From: Rikenellaceae bacterium
Lineage (GTDB): Bacteria; Bacteroidota; Bacteroidia; Bacteroidales; Rikenellaceae
DNA: 64,000 nt
NCBI GenBank assembly: GCA_015059685.1
Contig: SUZW01000008.1
Location: forward strand, 26,614 to 90,613
Direction of reading: 5' to 3'
Below the pieces are notes generated by a model that searched no databases, was not told the DNA's origin, and saw nothing but the letters and a program-made list of their open reading frames with translations. Shown in pieces: positions 9,093 to 17,538 of this stretch (the first letter of the stretch is position 1; each line of letters starts with the position of its first letter). Both the position numbers and the translations under genes were made by a program.

Positions 9093-10535
9093 CTACTTCT
9101 GTTCAGCCTTTGCTGCTGCAATGCGCTCCTCAAACATCTTCTTCTCCTTGCCCATAGCCAGCAAGCAGATTACAGTGGCGATAACGCTTGCTGCGAAGAA
9201 GCCTACGAAGGTCAAATCCCAGCCGTTAGTGCCACTCTCCACAATGCGACCAAAAGCAATCTTCGAGAGTAGTGCATCACCAATCAGATAACCCAACAGA
9301 CCCATAAAGCCGGCTGCCGTACCCGCAGCATTCTTTGGCACTATGGCAATAGCCTGAATTGAAATCATCGCTACAGGTCCATACACCGCAAAGCCTGTGA
9401 CAACAAGAGCAATGATAACAATCGAGATATAGTCAACACCTAAAGCAGCCGCAATAGCTCCTGCCTGCCAATAGATAAATGCTCCGATAGCTGTTATGGC
9501 CATACATATCACATTTACGGGAGCGCAACGACCTTGGAAAAATCTCGACGACAACCAACCGGCAATCAGTGTTCCCGGGATAGCGGCCAACATGTGGTAT
9601 GCATACAAATCTTTACTTACTGCCTTTGCAATTCCGTGAACCTCCTGCAGATATATCGGCAGCCAATCCGAGATACCATTACGCACCAAATAGACGAGGA
9701 TGTTGGCCAAGCCTATAAGCCACAACATCTTATTTTTAAGCACATAGTCGAAAAAGAGCGTTTTGAACGGGATTTTATCCTCCTCGCCTTTCTTTGCCTT
9801 TGCACCCGAGTAATCATTGCGATACTTATCGATTGGAGGCAGACCGCACGACTCCGGTGTATCACGGATAAACCACCAACACAAACCCGCTACAGCGAGT
9901 GCGGCAATGGATGGAACAATAAAGGCCTCACGCCACGCATCCTCTGCGCCAAAACCGCAAGCCACAATAAGGCTTCCGCCACCAATCGTAGCCAACCATG
10001 CCAAGCCCGAGCTACCGATATTGTGTGCCGTGTTCCAAATTGACATCTTGAACGAGCGCTCGTTGGTCGAGAACCAATGCGACATCACACGACCGCAAGG
10101 AGGCCATCCCATACCCGAGAACCAGCCTGTCAAACAGGTCAAGCAAAAGAGTATGGCCGTTGTAATTGCACTGTTTTTCGGATAAGGTATCAAGCCCGCC
10201 ACAATCATTATCACGGCCGAGATAATCAGACCGAAGGTTAAAAATTTGCGAGCATCGGAGCGATCCGAAAGACCTCCCATCAAGAACTTGCTAACAGCGT
10301 ATGCAATAGGCAATCCCGCCATTGCATCACCCACACCACTTGTGTCAAGATAACCAAGAGCCATCATATCGGCTCCTGCAAACGAAAGGTTCTTGCGTAC
10401 AAGATAGTAGGCTGCATAGCCGAAATAGATACCCAAGAACACCTTGAGGCGCATCCACTTGTACTCCTTGTCAATCTTCTCTTGAGGCAACAGCGGTTTG
10501 TGTGCCGGAGGTGCCATAAAGTCCAAAAGTCCCAT
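9093..10535 (-). CDS. glpT: GlpT-like organophosphate:phosphate antiporter (MFS)
   Basis: This 480-residue twelve-helix MFS protein is of the organophosphate:phosphate antiporter family. The residues that bind phosphate in E. coli GlpT appear conserved in context: R47 in YYLVRKN, H171 in NTAHNIG and R285 in VYLVRNGISDW. Glycerol-3-phosphate is therefore the most likely substrate, though hexose-phosphate transporters and sensors share much of this pattern. The gene follows kdsD by 21 bp inside the Kdo cluster. That is an unexpected place, unless uptake of a phosphorylated precursor is useful to envelope synthesis. No glpK or glpD gene is nearby. Confidence 0.88.
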   Translation of the reverse strand: MGLLDFMAPPAHKPLLPQEKIDKEYKWMRLKVFLGIYFGYAAYYLVRKNLSFAGADMMALGYLDTSGVGDAMAGLPIAYAVSKFLMGGLSDRSDARKFLTFGLIISAVIMIVAGLIPYPKNSAITTAILFCLTCLTGWFSGMGWPPCGRVMSHWFSTNERSFKMSIWNTAHNIGSSGLAWLATIGGGSLIVACGFGAEDAWREAFIVPSIAALAVAGLCWWFIRDTPESCGLPPIDKYRNDYSGAKAKKGEEDKIPFKTLFFDYVLKNKMLWLIGLANILVYLVRNGISDWLPIYLQEVHGIAKAVSKDLYAYHMLAAIPGTLIAGWLSSRFFQGRCAPVNVICMAITAIGAFIYWQAGAIAAALGVDYISIVIIALVVTGFAVYGPVAMISIQAIAIVPKNAAGTAAGFMGLLGYLIGDALLSKIAFGRIVESGTNGWDLTFVGFFAASVIATVICLLAMGKEKKMFEERIAAAKAEQK

Positions 10536-10556
10536 AATTCTGTTATTTCAATTTTT

Positions 10557-11522
10557 TTATAGTTTTATATCGTAAATCTGTATCACACCCACAAGGCGCT
10601 TCGCATCATCGACCACGAGCAACGAATTTACCTTGTGCTCGGTCATCATCTTCTCGGCCTCGATAAGTTTCTCGGTCGGAGCGATGCACTTGGGTGAGCG
10701 TGAGGCGATATCCATAGGGTGAATATCGAAGAATGCAGCCTGACGGCTCTCCATAGCTCGACGAATATCACCATCGGTCACAATACCCAAAATCTCCTCG
10801 TCACGCTGCACCACAATAAGGCCCAAACCGCCCTTCGATATGGCGTGTATCATCTCCGAAGCCGAAGTCTGCTCATCGACAACAGGCAGGTCGTGCTTGC
10901 GCATAACATTTCCCACTGTCATCAACAATCTGCGACCGAGGCTTCCACCCGGATGCAGGCGTGCAAAGTCCATCGACGAGAAGTTGCGCAGCTTCATAAG
11001 CGCACAAGCCAACGCATCGCCCAACGCCAGCTGCGCTGTCGTCGAAGAGGTCGGTGCAAGGTGCAGGATGCAGGCCTCACGCTCGACAGCCACATCGAGG
11101 TGGATATTCGAGTTCTTGGCCAACGACGACTCACCATTGCCTGTCATCGAAATTAGCGTATTTCCGTTTTCGTGGAGGAAAGGGACAATCTTGAGCACCT
11201 CGTCGGTCTCGCCCGAGTAGGACAATGCCAGGACAATATCTTCGCTCGATATCATACCGAGGTCACCATGAAAAGCCTCTCCGGGGTGAAGGTAGAAGCT
11301 CGGTGTTCCCGTGCTTGCCAGCGTGGCGGCTATCTTTTTTGCCACCAAACCCGACTTACCCATACCTGTCATTATCACCTTACCCTTGCAAGCAAGAATG
11401 GTCTCGACAGCCCTCAGGAAGTCGTCACCCAAATCACGCTTTATACGCAACAGAGCATCCGCTTCAATCTGCAATGCCTCTCGTGCGATATCGAGTATCT
11501 CCTCTTTTCTTGAACTATTCAT
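10557..11522 (-). CDS. kdsD: Arabinose-5-phosphate isomerase (KdsD/KpsF/GutQ)
   Basis: This 321-residue protein converts ribulose 5-phosphate to arabinose 5-phosphate, the first step of Kdo synthesis for lipid A. It has an N-terminal SIS domain with GMGKSG (53-58) and LHPGEAFHGDLG, and two C-terminal CBS domains (about 205-321, with ILGIVTDGDIRRAM). Its length is normal for the family. It starts 3 bp after kdsA, the enzyme that uses its product. Confidence 0.96.
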   Translation of the reverse strand: MNSSRKEEILDIAREALQIEADALLRIKRDLGDDFLRAVETILACKGKVIMTGMGKSGLVAKKIAATLASTGTPSFYLHPGEAFHGDLGMISSEDIVLALSYSGETDEVLKIVPFLHENGNTLISMTGNGESSLAKNSNIHLDVAVEREACILHLAPTSSTTAQLALGDALACALMKLRNFSSMDFARLHPGGSLGRRLLMTVGNVMRKHDLPVVDEQTSASEMIHAISKGGLGLIVVQRDEEILGIVTDGDIRRAMESRQAAFFDIHPMDIASRSPKCIAPTEKLIEAEKMMTEHKVNSLLVVDDAKRLVGVIQIYDIKL

Positions 11523-11525
11523 CTC

Positions 11526-12278
11526 TTATAGTAGTGTTTTTATCACTGTTTCCAAATCATTCAAATAGAGCATATTCGGGCCATCGCTCAACGCCTCATC
11601 GGGCGTTGGATGCACCTCGAAGAAGTAGCCCGTAGCACCAAAGGCCTTCGCAGCCAAGGCCATCTGTGGCACAAACTCACGATTGCCGCCTGTCTTGCCA
11701 CCCGCAGCACCCGGGCGTTGCACCGAGTGTGTGCAGTCCATCACGACACGAGGTGTGATGTTGAGCATATCGGGTATATTTCTGAAATCGACCACGAGGT
11801 TGTTGTAGCCAAACGAGTTTCCTCGCTCGGTGAGCCACACCTCCTTGGCGCCAGCCTCCATAGCCTTCTCGTACGGGTAGCGCATATCGGCACCCGAGAG
11901 GAACTGCGCCTTCTTGATATTTACCGCACGCCCTGTCTTGGCTGCAGCTACAACCAAGTCGGTCTGACGGCAGAGGAAAGCCGGTATCTGCAACACATCG
12001 GCAACCTCGCCTACGGGTGCAGCCTGCCACGACTCGTGAATGTCGGTCAGAAGTTTCAACCCCCACTTCGAGCGTACATCCGCAAGCATCTGCAAACCCT
12101 TGTCCATACCTACACCACGAAAAGAGTGTATCGAGGTGCGATTGGCCTTGTCAAACGACGCTTTGAAGATGATATCGGTGCCGAGTGTTTGGTTTATCTC
12201 ACACAGTTTCTTTGCCACCTCGTCGAGCAACTCTGCCGACTCGATAACACACGGACCTGCAATAAATATTGGTTTCAT
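11526..12278 (-). CDS. kdsA: 3-deoxy-8-phosphooctulonate synthase
   Basis: This 250-residue aldolase-type enzyme condenses arabinose 5-phosphate with phosphoenolpyruvate to Kdo 8-phosphate. Family signatures are IAGPCVIES at the N-terminus, FKASFDKANRTS, TDIHE, and CTHSVQRPGAAGGKTGG near residue 185. It is shorter than E. coli KdsA by about 30 residues at the N-terminus, which is usual in Bacteroidota. It lies 15 bp downstream of the GH2 gene and 3 bp upstream of kdsD. Confidence 0.97.
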   Translation of the reverse strand: MKPIFIAGPCVIESAELLDEVAKKLCEINQTLGTDIIFKASFDKANRTSIHSFRGVGMDKGLQMLADVRSKWGLKLLTDIHESWQAAPVGEVADVLQIPAFLCRQTDLVVAAAKTGRAVNIKKAQFLSGADMRYPYEKAMEAGAKEVWLTERGNSFGYNNLVVDFRNIPDMLNITPRVVMDCTHSVQRPGAAGGKTGGNREFVPQMALAAKAFGATGYFFEVHPTPDEALSDGPNMLYLNDLETVIKTLL

Positions 12279-12293
12279 ACCTGTTGATTATTG

Positions 12294-14114
12294 TTATTTC
12301 AACGACTTGATTACACGCTGGTTAACATCGTGGATGCGCTTTACATCCATCTTCACGACCTTGCGGTCGTATGTCACAAAGCCATTAACCTCACCCTCAA
12401 CATCGGTCGTCTGCGTATAGATAGCACCCGACATACCCTGCTTAACGAATGGGATAATCATCTCGGCATACTCGATGTAGGTATTTGTCACATCATCCAT
12501 ACTCTTGCGGTTGCCTCCATAGCCCCAGTTGTGCATCTCCGGGTTCCAAAGGTGACCCTTCACCGGTAGTCCTAAACCGCCATACTCGCCAAGTATAAGG
12601 ATGTAGTCTGCGTGGTGCACGGCCATAATAGGCTTCGGATAGTTGTGCCAATCCATAATGTCTCCACACTCACGCAAGTTACCACCGCTGGCAGGGTTGA
12701 TAAGGCGCGAGTTATCACGCTTTGCTGTCCACTCCGTAACCTTCTCGGTGTCGAACTGCGACCAGTTCTCGTTGAATGGTACCCAAACGACTACCGATGG
12801 GAAAAATTTACAGAAGTCCAGAACTTCGCCCCACTCCTTGTAGTAGTTGTGCTTGAACTCCTCGCTGAGAGGTGTGTCCGAGCCACCATTTACGGTCCAT
12901 CGTGCCCAAGCGTGAGGCTTCACCAGCTCGCCACAAGGCATATCCTGCCATACGAGCATACCCAATCGGTCACAGTGGTAGAACCAACGAGCAGGCTCGA
13001 CCTTGATATGTTTGCGGATAGTGTTAAATCCGAGCTCCTTTGTCAATTGGATATCCCAGGCCAAAGCCTCGTCGGTCGGAGCCGTATAGAGGCCATCAGG
13101 CCACCAGCCCTGATCGAGTGGGCCGTACATAAAGATTGGCTTGCCATTGAGTGTGGCACGGAGGTGTCCGTACTCGTCACGCATCTTGCCGACCTCACGC
13201 ATTGCCATATATGACGCAACGCTCTCTACGACCTTGCCGTTCTGCTTCAACGCAACCTTCAAGTCGTAGAGGTGCGGAGTCTCGGGAGTCCACAACTTTG
13301 CATTAGGGATATGTATCTTCACAGCTGTGCCACAAGGAGCCGAGCCCTCGCCAACCTTTGTGCCGTTATCAAAAACCTCAACTGCAACCACGCCATCGCA
13401 AACTGCGGTCTTGGTATTGACGATGATATCGCTATGACGAAGGCAGCTCGAAGGGGTTATGCTCTCGATATGGTTCTGCTTCGATACAGGCTCCAACCAT
13501 ACGGTCTGCCAGATACCCGAAACGGGGGTGTACCATATATTGCCGAGCTTTGTCAGCTGCTTACCTACCGGCTGCTCGCCCTTCTCGGTTGGGTCCCATA
13601 CACGAACCACCAACTTCTGTGCGCCCTTCTTGTTAAGGGCTGCGGTGATATCGCAAGCAAATGGAGTGAAACCTCCGGTGTGGCCACCTACATATACTCC
13701 ATTCACATATACATCTGCGCTCCAATCTACTGCACCAAAGTGGAGCATCACACGCTGCGACATCCACTTCGAAGGCACCATAAACTCACGCTCGTACCAC
13801 AACAACTGCTTCTCGGTGAGCGATTTCTGCACGCCCGACAAAGCCGACTCCAGCGCAAACGGAACGAGTATTTCGCCATCAAACTTGGTTGGCTGTGCTG
13901 CGTCGAGGTCGGTAATGGCATAGTTCCACAAGCCATTGAGATTTTGCCACTCGCCACGCACAAGCTGTGGTCGAGGGTACTCCTGGTGAACATTTGAAGG
14001 TGTTACCTCCTCTGCCCACTTCGTGCGAATTTTATCGCCTGCGATTTTCCACTCTGCCGAAGCTGTCGAGATACCGACTGCCAATAGCGCAAATGCCAAC
14101 AAAGTTTTCTTCAT
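12294..14114 (-). CDS. Exported glycoside hydrolase family 2 protein
   Basis: This 606-residue protein has an N-terminal signal peptide (cleavage after ASA, about residue 20) and the GH2 domain order: a jelly-roll sugar-binding domain (about 40-210), an immunoglobulin-like domain (about 215-310) and a TIM barrel. The acid/base glutamate is expected in VPFNENWSQF and the nucleophile in ILGEYGGLG. Beta-galactosidase, beta-glucuronidase or beta-mannosidase activities are all known in the family, and the sequence does not decide between them. It acts in the periplasm or at the cell surface. It is oddly placed between kdsB and kdsA on the same strand with short gaps (20 and 15 bp). Confidence 0.9.
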   Translation of the reverse strand: MKKTLLAFALLAVGISTASAEWKIAGDKIRTKWAEEVTPSNVHQEYPRPQLVRGEWQNLNGLWNYAITDLDAAQPTKFDGEILVPFALESALSGVQKSLTEKQLLWYEREFMVPSKWMSQRVMLHFGAVDWSADVYVNGVYVGGHTGGFTPFACDITAALNKKGAQKLVVRVWDPTEKGEQPVGKQLTKLGNIWYTPVSGIWQTVWLEPVSKQNHIESITPSSCLRHSDIIVNTKTAVCDGVVAVEVFDNGTKVGEGSAPCGTAVKIHIPNAKLWTPETPHLYDLKVALKQNGKVVESVASYMAMREVGKMRDEYGHLRATLNGKPIFMYGPLDQGWWPDGLYTAPTDEALAWDIQLTKELGFNTIRKHIKVEPARWFYHCDRLGMLVWQDMPCGELVKPHAWARWTVNGGSDTPLSEEFKHNYYKEWGEVLDFCKFFPSVVVWVPFNENWSQFDTEKVTEWTAKRDNSRLINPASGGNLRECGDIMDWHNYPKPIMAVHHADYILILGEYGGLGLPVKGHLWNPEMHNWGYGGNRKSMDDVTNTYIEYAEMIIPFVKQGMSGAIYTQTTDVEGEVNGFVTYDRKVVKMDVKRIHDVNQRVIKSLK

Positions 14115-14134
14115 ACTCTTTAAGGTTTTATAGT

Positions 14135-14887
14135 CTAATTTCTGCTATTCAAAAACGCCTCTGCCCTCTGTAGGTCTTCGGGGGTGTCGATACCTATAGT
14201 CTCGACATTCGTAATACCCACGCCTATCTTATAGCCGTTCTCGAGCCAACGCAACTGCTCGAGCGACTCGGCCTTCTCGAGCGACGACTGCGGCAACGAG
14301 GTAACCTGCTTGAGCACCTCGGCTCTAAAAGCGTAGATGCCGATATGCTTGTAGAAGGTGTGGTGGTGCAGCCACTCCGCACGCTCCACGCCTCGCAAGT
14401 ATGGCACCACCGAGCGCGAAAAGTAGAGGGCGTGCATCTGCTCATCGACAACGACCTTCGGAGAGTTCGGGTTCTCGAGCGCCTCGATGCCATCCTCCAC
14501 CGAAAATGGTTTCACGAGCGTTGCTATCTCTGTTCCCTCGTTCTCGAAGCAGCGTTTCAGTGTCTCAATCTGCTCGGGCTGGATAAATGGCTCGTCGCCC
14601 TGCACATTTATGACGATATCGGCATCGAAGCCCACCTTCTCGAAGGCTTCACGACAGCGATCCGTGCCACTTCGGTGCTCCGTTGAAGTCATCACAACCT
14701 CGCCACCAAAGCCCTTTACTGCATCGTAGATGCGCTCGTCGTCGGTTGCTACAACGGCACGCTCAACGCACCCTGCAACCTGCTCATAGACTCGTTCTAT
14801 AACCAACTTACCGCCCAACTTCGCCAACGGCTTGGCCGGAAAGCGGGTGCTGGCATATCGAGCCGGAATAATGGCAATAACTTTCAT
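14135..14887 (-). CDS. kdsB: 3-deoxy-manno-octulosonate cytidylyltransferase
   Basis: This 250-residue enzyme activates Kdo as CMP-Kdo for transfer to lipid A. It shows the nucleotidyltransferase N-terminus [16 protein letters not shown] (7-22), the EHRSGTDRC motif near residue 70 and NVQGDEPFI near residue 95. Length is normal. It is the first gene of the leftward Kdo cluster. The 83 bp upstream hold a heptamer array and no clear promoter, so read-through from lon is possible. Confidence 0.97.
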   Translation of the reverse strand: MKVIAIIPARYASTRFPAKPLAKLGGKLVIERVYEQVAGCVERAVVATDDERIYDAVKGFGGEVVMTSTEHRSGTDRCREAFEKVGFDADIVINVQGDEPFIQPEQIETLKRCFENEGTEIATLVKPFSVEDGIEALENPNSPKVVVDEQMHALYFSRSVVPYLRGVERAEWLHHHTFYKHIGIYAFRAEVLKQVTSLPQSSLEKAESLEQLRWLENGYKIGVGITNVETIGIDTPEDLQRAEAFLNSRN

Positions 14888-14888
14888 T

Positions 14889-14904
14889 GCAAATTAAGAA
14901 TTAA
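14889..14904. repeat. Two-copy AATTAA-type heptamer
   Basis: AATTAAG and AATTAAA lie directly upstream of kdsB. This is weak alone; it is listed because it shares the 7-bp period of the other intergenic arrays. Confidence 0.3.
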
Positions 14905-14919
14905 AATCCTAATAAAAGC

Positions 14920-14958
14920 TAATGGCTAATGGCTAATGGCCAATGGCCAATGGCCAAA
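14920..14958. repeat. Heptamer array, TAATGGC family (5 copies)
   Basis: Three TAATGGC units are followed by two CAATGGC units and a partial third, with strict 7-bp period. The array lies in the spacer between the lon stop and the kdsB start. The same unit occurs at 22590-22612 and 33422-33449. Confidence 0.9.
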
Positions 14959-14970
14959 AGCCCATTTAAT

Positions 14971-17400
14971 TTACTCTTGCAGCGCAAGAGCAAGCACCTG
15001 CTCGTTCGAGCGTACATAGTGGAAGGTCAAGCCCTCGATATACTCCTTTGTTATCTCCTCGACATCCTTGCGGTTCTCCTCGGGGAGCAAGATGGTATGA
15101 ATACCCGCACGCTTTGCGGCCAAAATCTTCTCCTTCACGCCACCAATAGGCAATACCCTGCCTCGCAGAGTCGTTTCGCCCGTCATAGCGATACGCTCCT
15201 TGACCTTACGGCCCGTATAGGTGGACATTATCGAGGTTATCATCGTAATACCTGCCGAAGGGCCATCCTTTGGCGTTGCACCTTCGGGCACATGGATATT
15301 GAGGTCGAACTTCTCGAACGCCTCTGCGTCGATACCATACTCCTTGTAGTGAGCCTTAACCCACTCGAAGGCAATCGTTGCCGACTCCTTCATCACATCG
15401 CCCAGACTACCCGTAAGCGACAATTTACCCTTACCCGGTGTGAGTATGCTCTCGATATAGAGAATGTCGCCACCAACCTGTGTCCAAGCCAAGCCCGTAA
15501 CCACACCTACCATATCCTTTATCTCGTACTCCTCGTTGAGGAACTTCGGTTTACCAAGCACCTTCACAACCTCCTCGGCTGTAAATACAGGCGAAAACTC
15601 CTCCTCGAAAGCGATGCTCTTGGCCCTTGCTCGAGCCAACTTCGCAAGGTGCTTATCGAGCGAGCGCACACCCGACTCACGGGTGTACTCCGATATAATC
15701 TTCTTGACGATATCTCGCTCTACGACCATCTGCTCATCCTTCAAGCCGTGCGCCTCGCACTGCTTATGCACAAGGTGTCGCTCGGCAATCTCGACCTTAT
15801 CTTCGAGGATATAGCCCGGGATATTTATCAACTCCATACGGTCACGCAGTGCAGGGTTTACCGCACCGATATCGTTTGCCGTAGCGATAAAGAGCACCTT
15901 CGACAAATCGTACTCCGTATCGAGGTAGTTGTCGTGGAATGTGGTGTTCTGCTCGGGGTCCAACACCTCCAAGAGTGCCGACGAAGGGTCACCATGGTTG
16001 CTCACGGTGATCTTATCCACCTCGTCGAGAATGATGACAGGGTTCGACGAACCACAGCGTTTAATAGTTTCGATAATTCGACCCGGCATTGCTCCGATAT
16101 ATGTACGGCGGTGACCTCTAATCTCCGCCTCGTCGTGCAGACCACCAAGGGCTATACGACCAAACTTACGACCGAGAGCCGTAGCCACCGACTTTCCGAG
16201 CGAGGTCTTACCAACTCCCGGAGGGCCATACAAGCAGAGGATAGGGGATTTCAAATCGCCCTTCAGCTTGATAACGGCCAGGTGCTCCAAGATACGCTCC
16301 TTGACCTCCTCCAAGCCGAAGTGGTCGGCATCGAGCTGCTCACGGGCGCACTTCAAGTCGAGGTTATCCTCGGTAAACTCGTTCCACGGAAGGTCAACCA
16401 TCAACTGCAAGTAGGTCATCTGCACCGAATACTCCGCTACCGCAGGGTTCAAGCGCTCCATCTTTGAAAGCTCCTTCTCGAACATTGTGCGTGTAGCCTC
16501 GCTCCACTTCTTCTTCGAAGCGGCCTCACGCAGACGAGCGATGTCGCCATCCTCATCCTCACCCAGCTCCTGCTGTATGGTGCGCATCTGCTGCTGTAGG
16601 TAGTAGTCACGCTGTTGTTTATCTATCTCCTGCTTAACCTTGCCCTGAATATCCTGCTTTATCTCGAGCAGCTGCTGCTCACGAATAAGTATCTCGAGCA
16701 ATTTGCGTGAACGGGCCATCAAACCCGGTGCCTCAAGCAACATCTGGCGATCCTCATCCGAGAAGTCGAGGTTCGAGCAGATGAAGTTCACGATACCTCG
16801 GTGCGAGTCGATATTCTTGATTGCAAACGAAGCCTCCTTCGGCATCGAAGGCGAGGTGTTGATGATGTTGAGTGCCACATCACGGATAGAGTCCACCAAC
16901 GCATCAAACTCCACGCTGTTTTTGTCGGGTGTAGCGTCGAGCAACGGTGTAACACGAGCCTTGAAGAATGGCTCTGTCGTGAGATACTCGCCAACCTCTA
17001 TCTTCTCGAGACCCGAGAGTATAACGGTGAGGTTGCCATTCGGCATCTCGAGAATTTTGAGAATACGGGCTGCCGTACCGATACGATACATATCGTCGGG
17101 TGTCGGGGTCTCAATCTCGGCATTCTTCTGCAACACTGCGCCCAACAAGCCGCCATCACTCTGCACCGCACGCACCAGAGCTATACTCTTCTCTCGGCCT
17201 ACGGTTATAGGTGTTATAGCCCCCGGGAACAGCACCGAGCTGCGGAGCGTAAGTATAGGCAACACCTCGGGAAGTTGCACCTCCTCGATAGCGTCGTCAT
17301 CCCCACTCGCAATGATAGGTATCACCTGATGTCGTTGCTCATTCACATCAGCCGCAAAACCCATATCCTCTAAAAACATATCTTGATCTTTCTTTGCCAT
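14971..17400 (-). CDS. lon: ATP-dependent protease Lon
   Basis: This 809-residue cytoplasmic AAA+ serine protease degrades damaged and regulatory proteins. The order is an N-terminal LON substrate domain (about 45-240), a coiled linker, the AAA+ module with Walker A GPPGVGKTSLGKS, and the protease domain with the catalytic serine in PKDGPSAGITM and lysine in GGVKEKILAA. The start at 17400 (MAKKDQDMF) is preferred because the promoter -7 box lies 45 bp upstream. The longer in-frame reading to 17436 adds a non-conserved stretch. A heptamer array begins 13 bp after the stop. Confidence 0.97.
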   Translation of the reverse strand: MAKKDQDMFLEDMGFAADVNEQRHQVIPIIASGDDDAIEEVQLPEVLPILTLRSSVLFPGAITPITVGREKSIALVRAVQSDGGLLGAVLQKNAEIETPTPDDMYRIGTAARILKILEMPNGNLTVILSGLEKIEVGEYLTTEPFFKARVTPLLDATPDKNSVEFDALVDSIRDVALNIINTSPSMPKEASFAIKNIDSHRGIVNFICSNLDFSDEDRQMLLEAPGLMARSRKLLEILIREQQLLEIKQDIQGKVKQEIDKQQRDYYLQQQMRTIQQELGEDEDGDIARLREAASKKKWSEATRTMFEKELSKMERLNPAVAEYSVQMTYLQLMVDLPWNEFTEDNLDLKCAREQLDADHFGLEEVKERILEHLAVIKLKGDLKSPILCLYGPPGVGKTSLGKSVATALGRKFGRIALGGLHDEAEIRGHRRTYIGAMPGRIIETIKRCGSSNPVIILDEVDKITVSNHGDPSSALLEVLDPEQNTTFHDNYLDTEYDLSKVLFIATANDIGAVNPALRDRMELINIPGYILEDKVEIAERHLVHKQCEAHGLKDEQMVVERDIVKKIISEYTRESGVRSLDKHLAKLARARAKSIAFEEEFSPVFTAEEVVKVLGKPKFLNEEYEIKDMVGVVTGLAWTQVGGDILYIESILTPGKGKLSLTGSLGDVMKESATIAFEWVKAHYKEYGIDAEAFEKFDLNIHVPEGATPKDGPSAGITMITSIMSTYTGRKVKERIAMTGETTLRGRVLPIGGVKEKILAAKRAGIHTILLPEENRKDVEEITKEYIEGLTFHYVRSNEQVLALALQE

Positions 17401-17444
17401 AGTCCTCTTTGAATTATATATTATGCCTATATACACAATCTTTG

Positions 17445-17477
17445 CAAAGATAGTGAAAAAACATTAAATATTAACAA
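17445..17477 (-). promoter_or_regulatory. Promoter of lon
   Basis: On the minus strand TATCTTTG (17445-17452) is a perfect -7 box. The -33 position has only ATTG-like sequence (17475-17478) at 22 bp. No heat-shock element is recognised. Confidence 0.6.
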
Positions 17478-17487
17478 TATTTAACAC

Positions 17488-17515
17488 AAAAAAGCGAGAA
17501 CCTTTCGGCTCTCGC
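17488..17515 (-). terminator. Terminator of the dipeptidyl peptidase III gene
   Basis: On the minus strand GCGAGAGCC pairs with GGTTCTCGC (one mismatch, four-base loop) and is followed by a T6 run. It separates the peptidase gene from lon. Confidence 0.85.
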
Positions 17516-17538
17516 TTTAACTATCACATCTCAAGCGA

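Noticed and set aside
14929..16467. Long open frame opposite lon
   Set aside because: It is a shadow of lon caused by codon bias. The product shows no family features and its start lies in a heptamer array.
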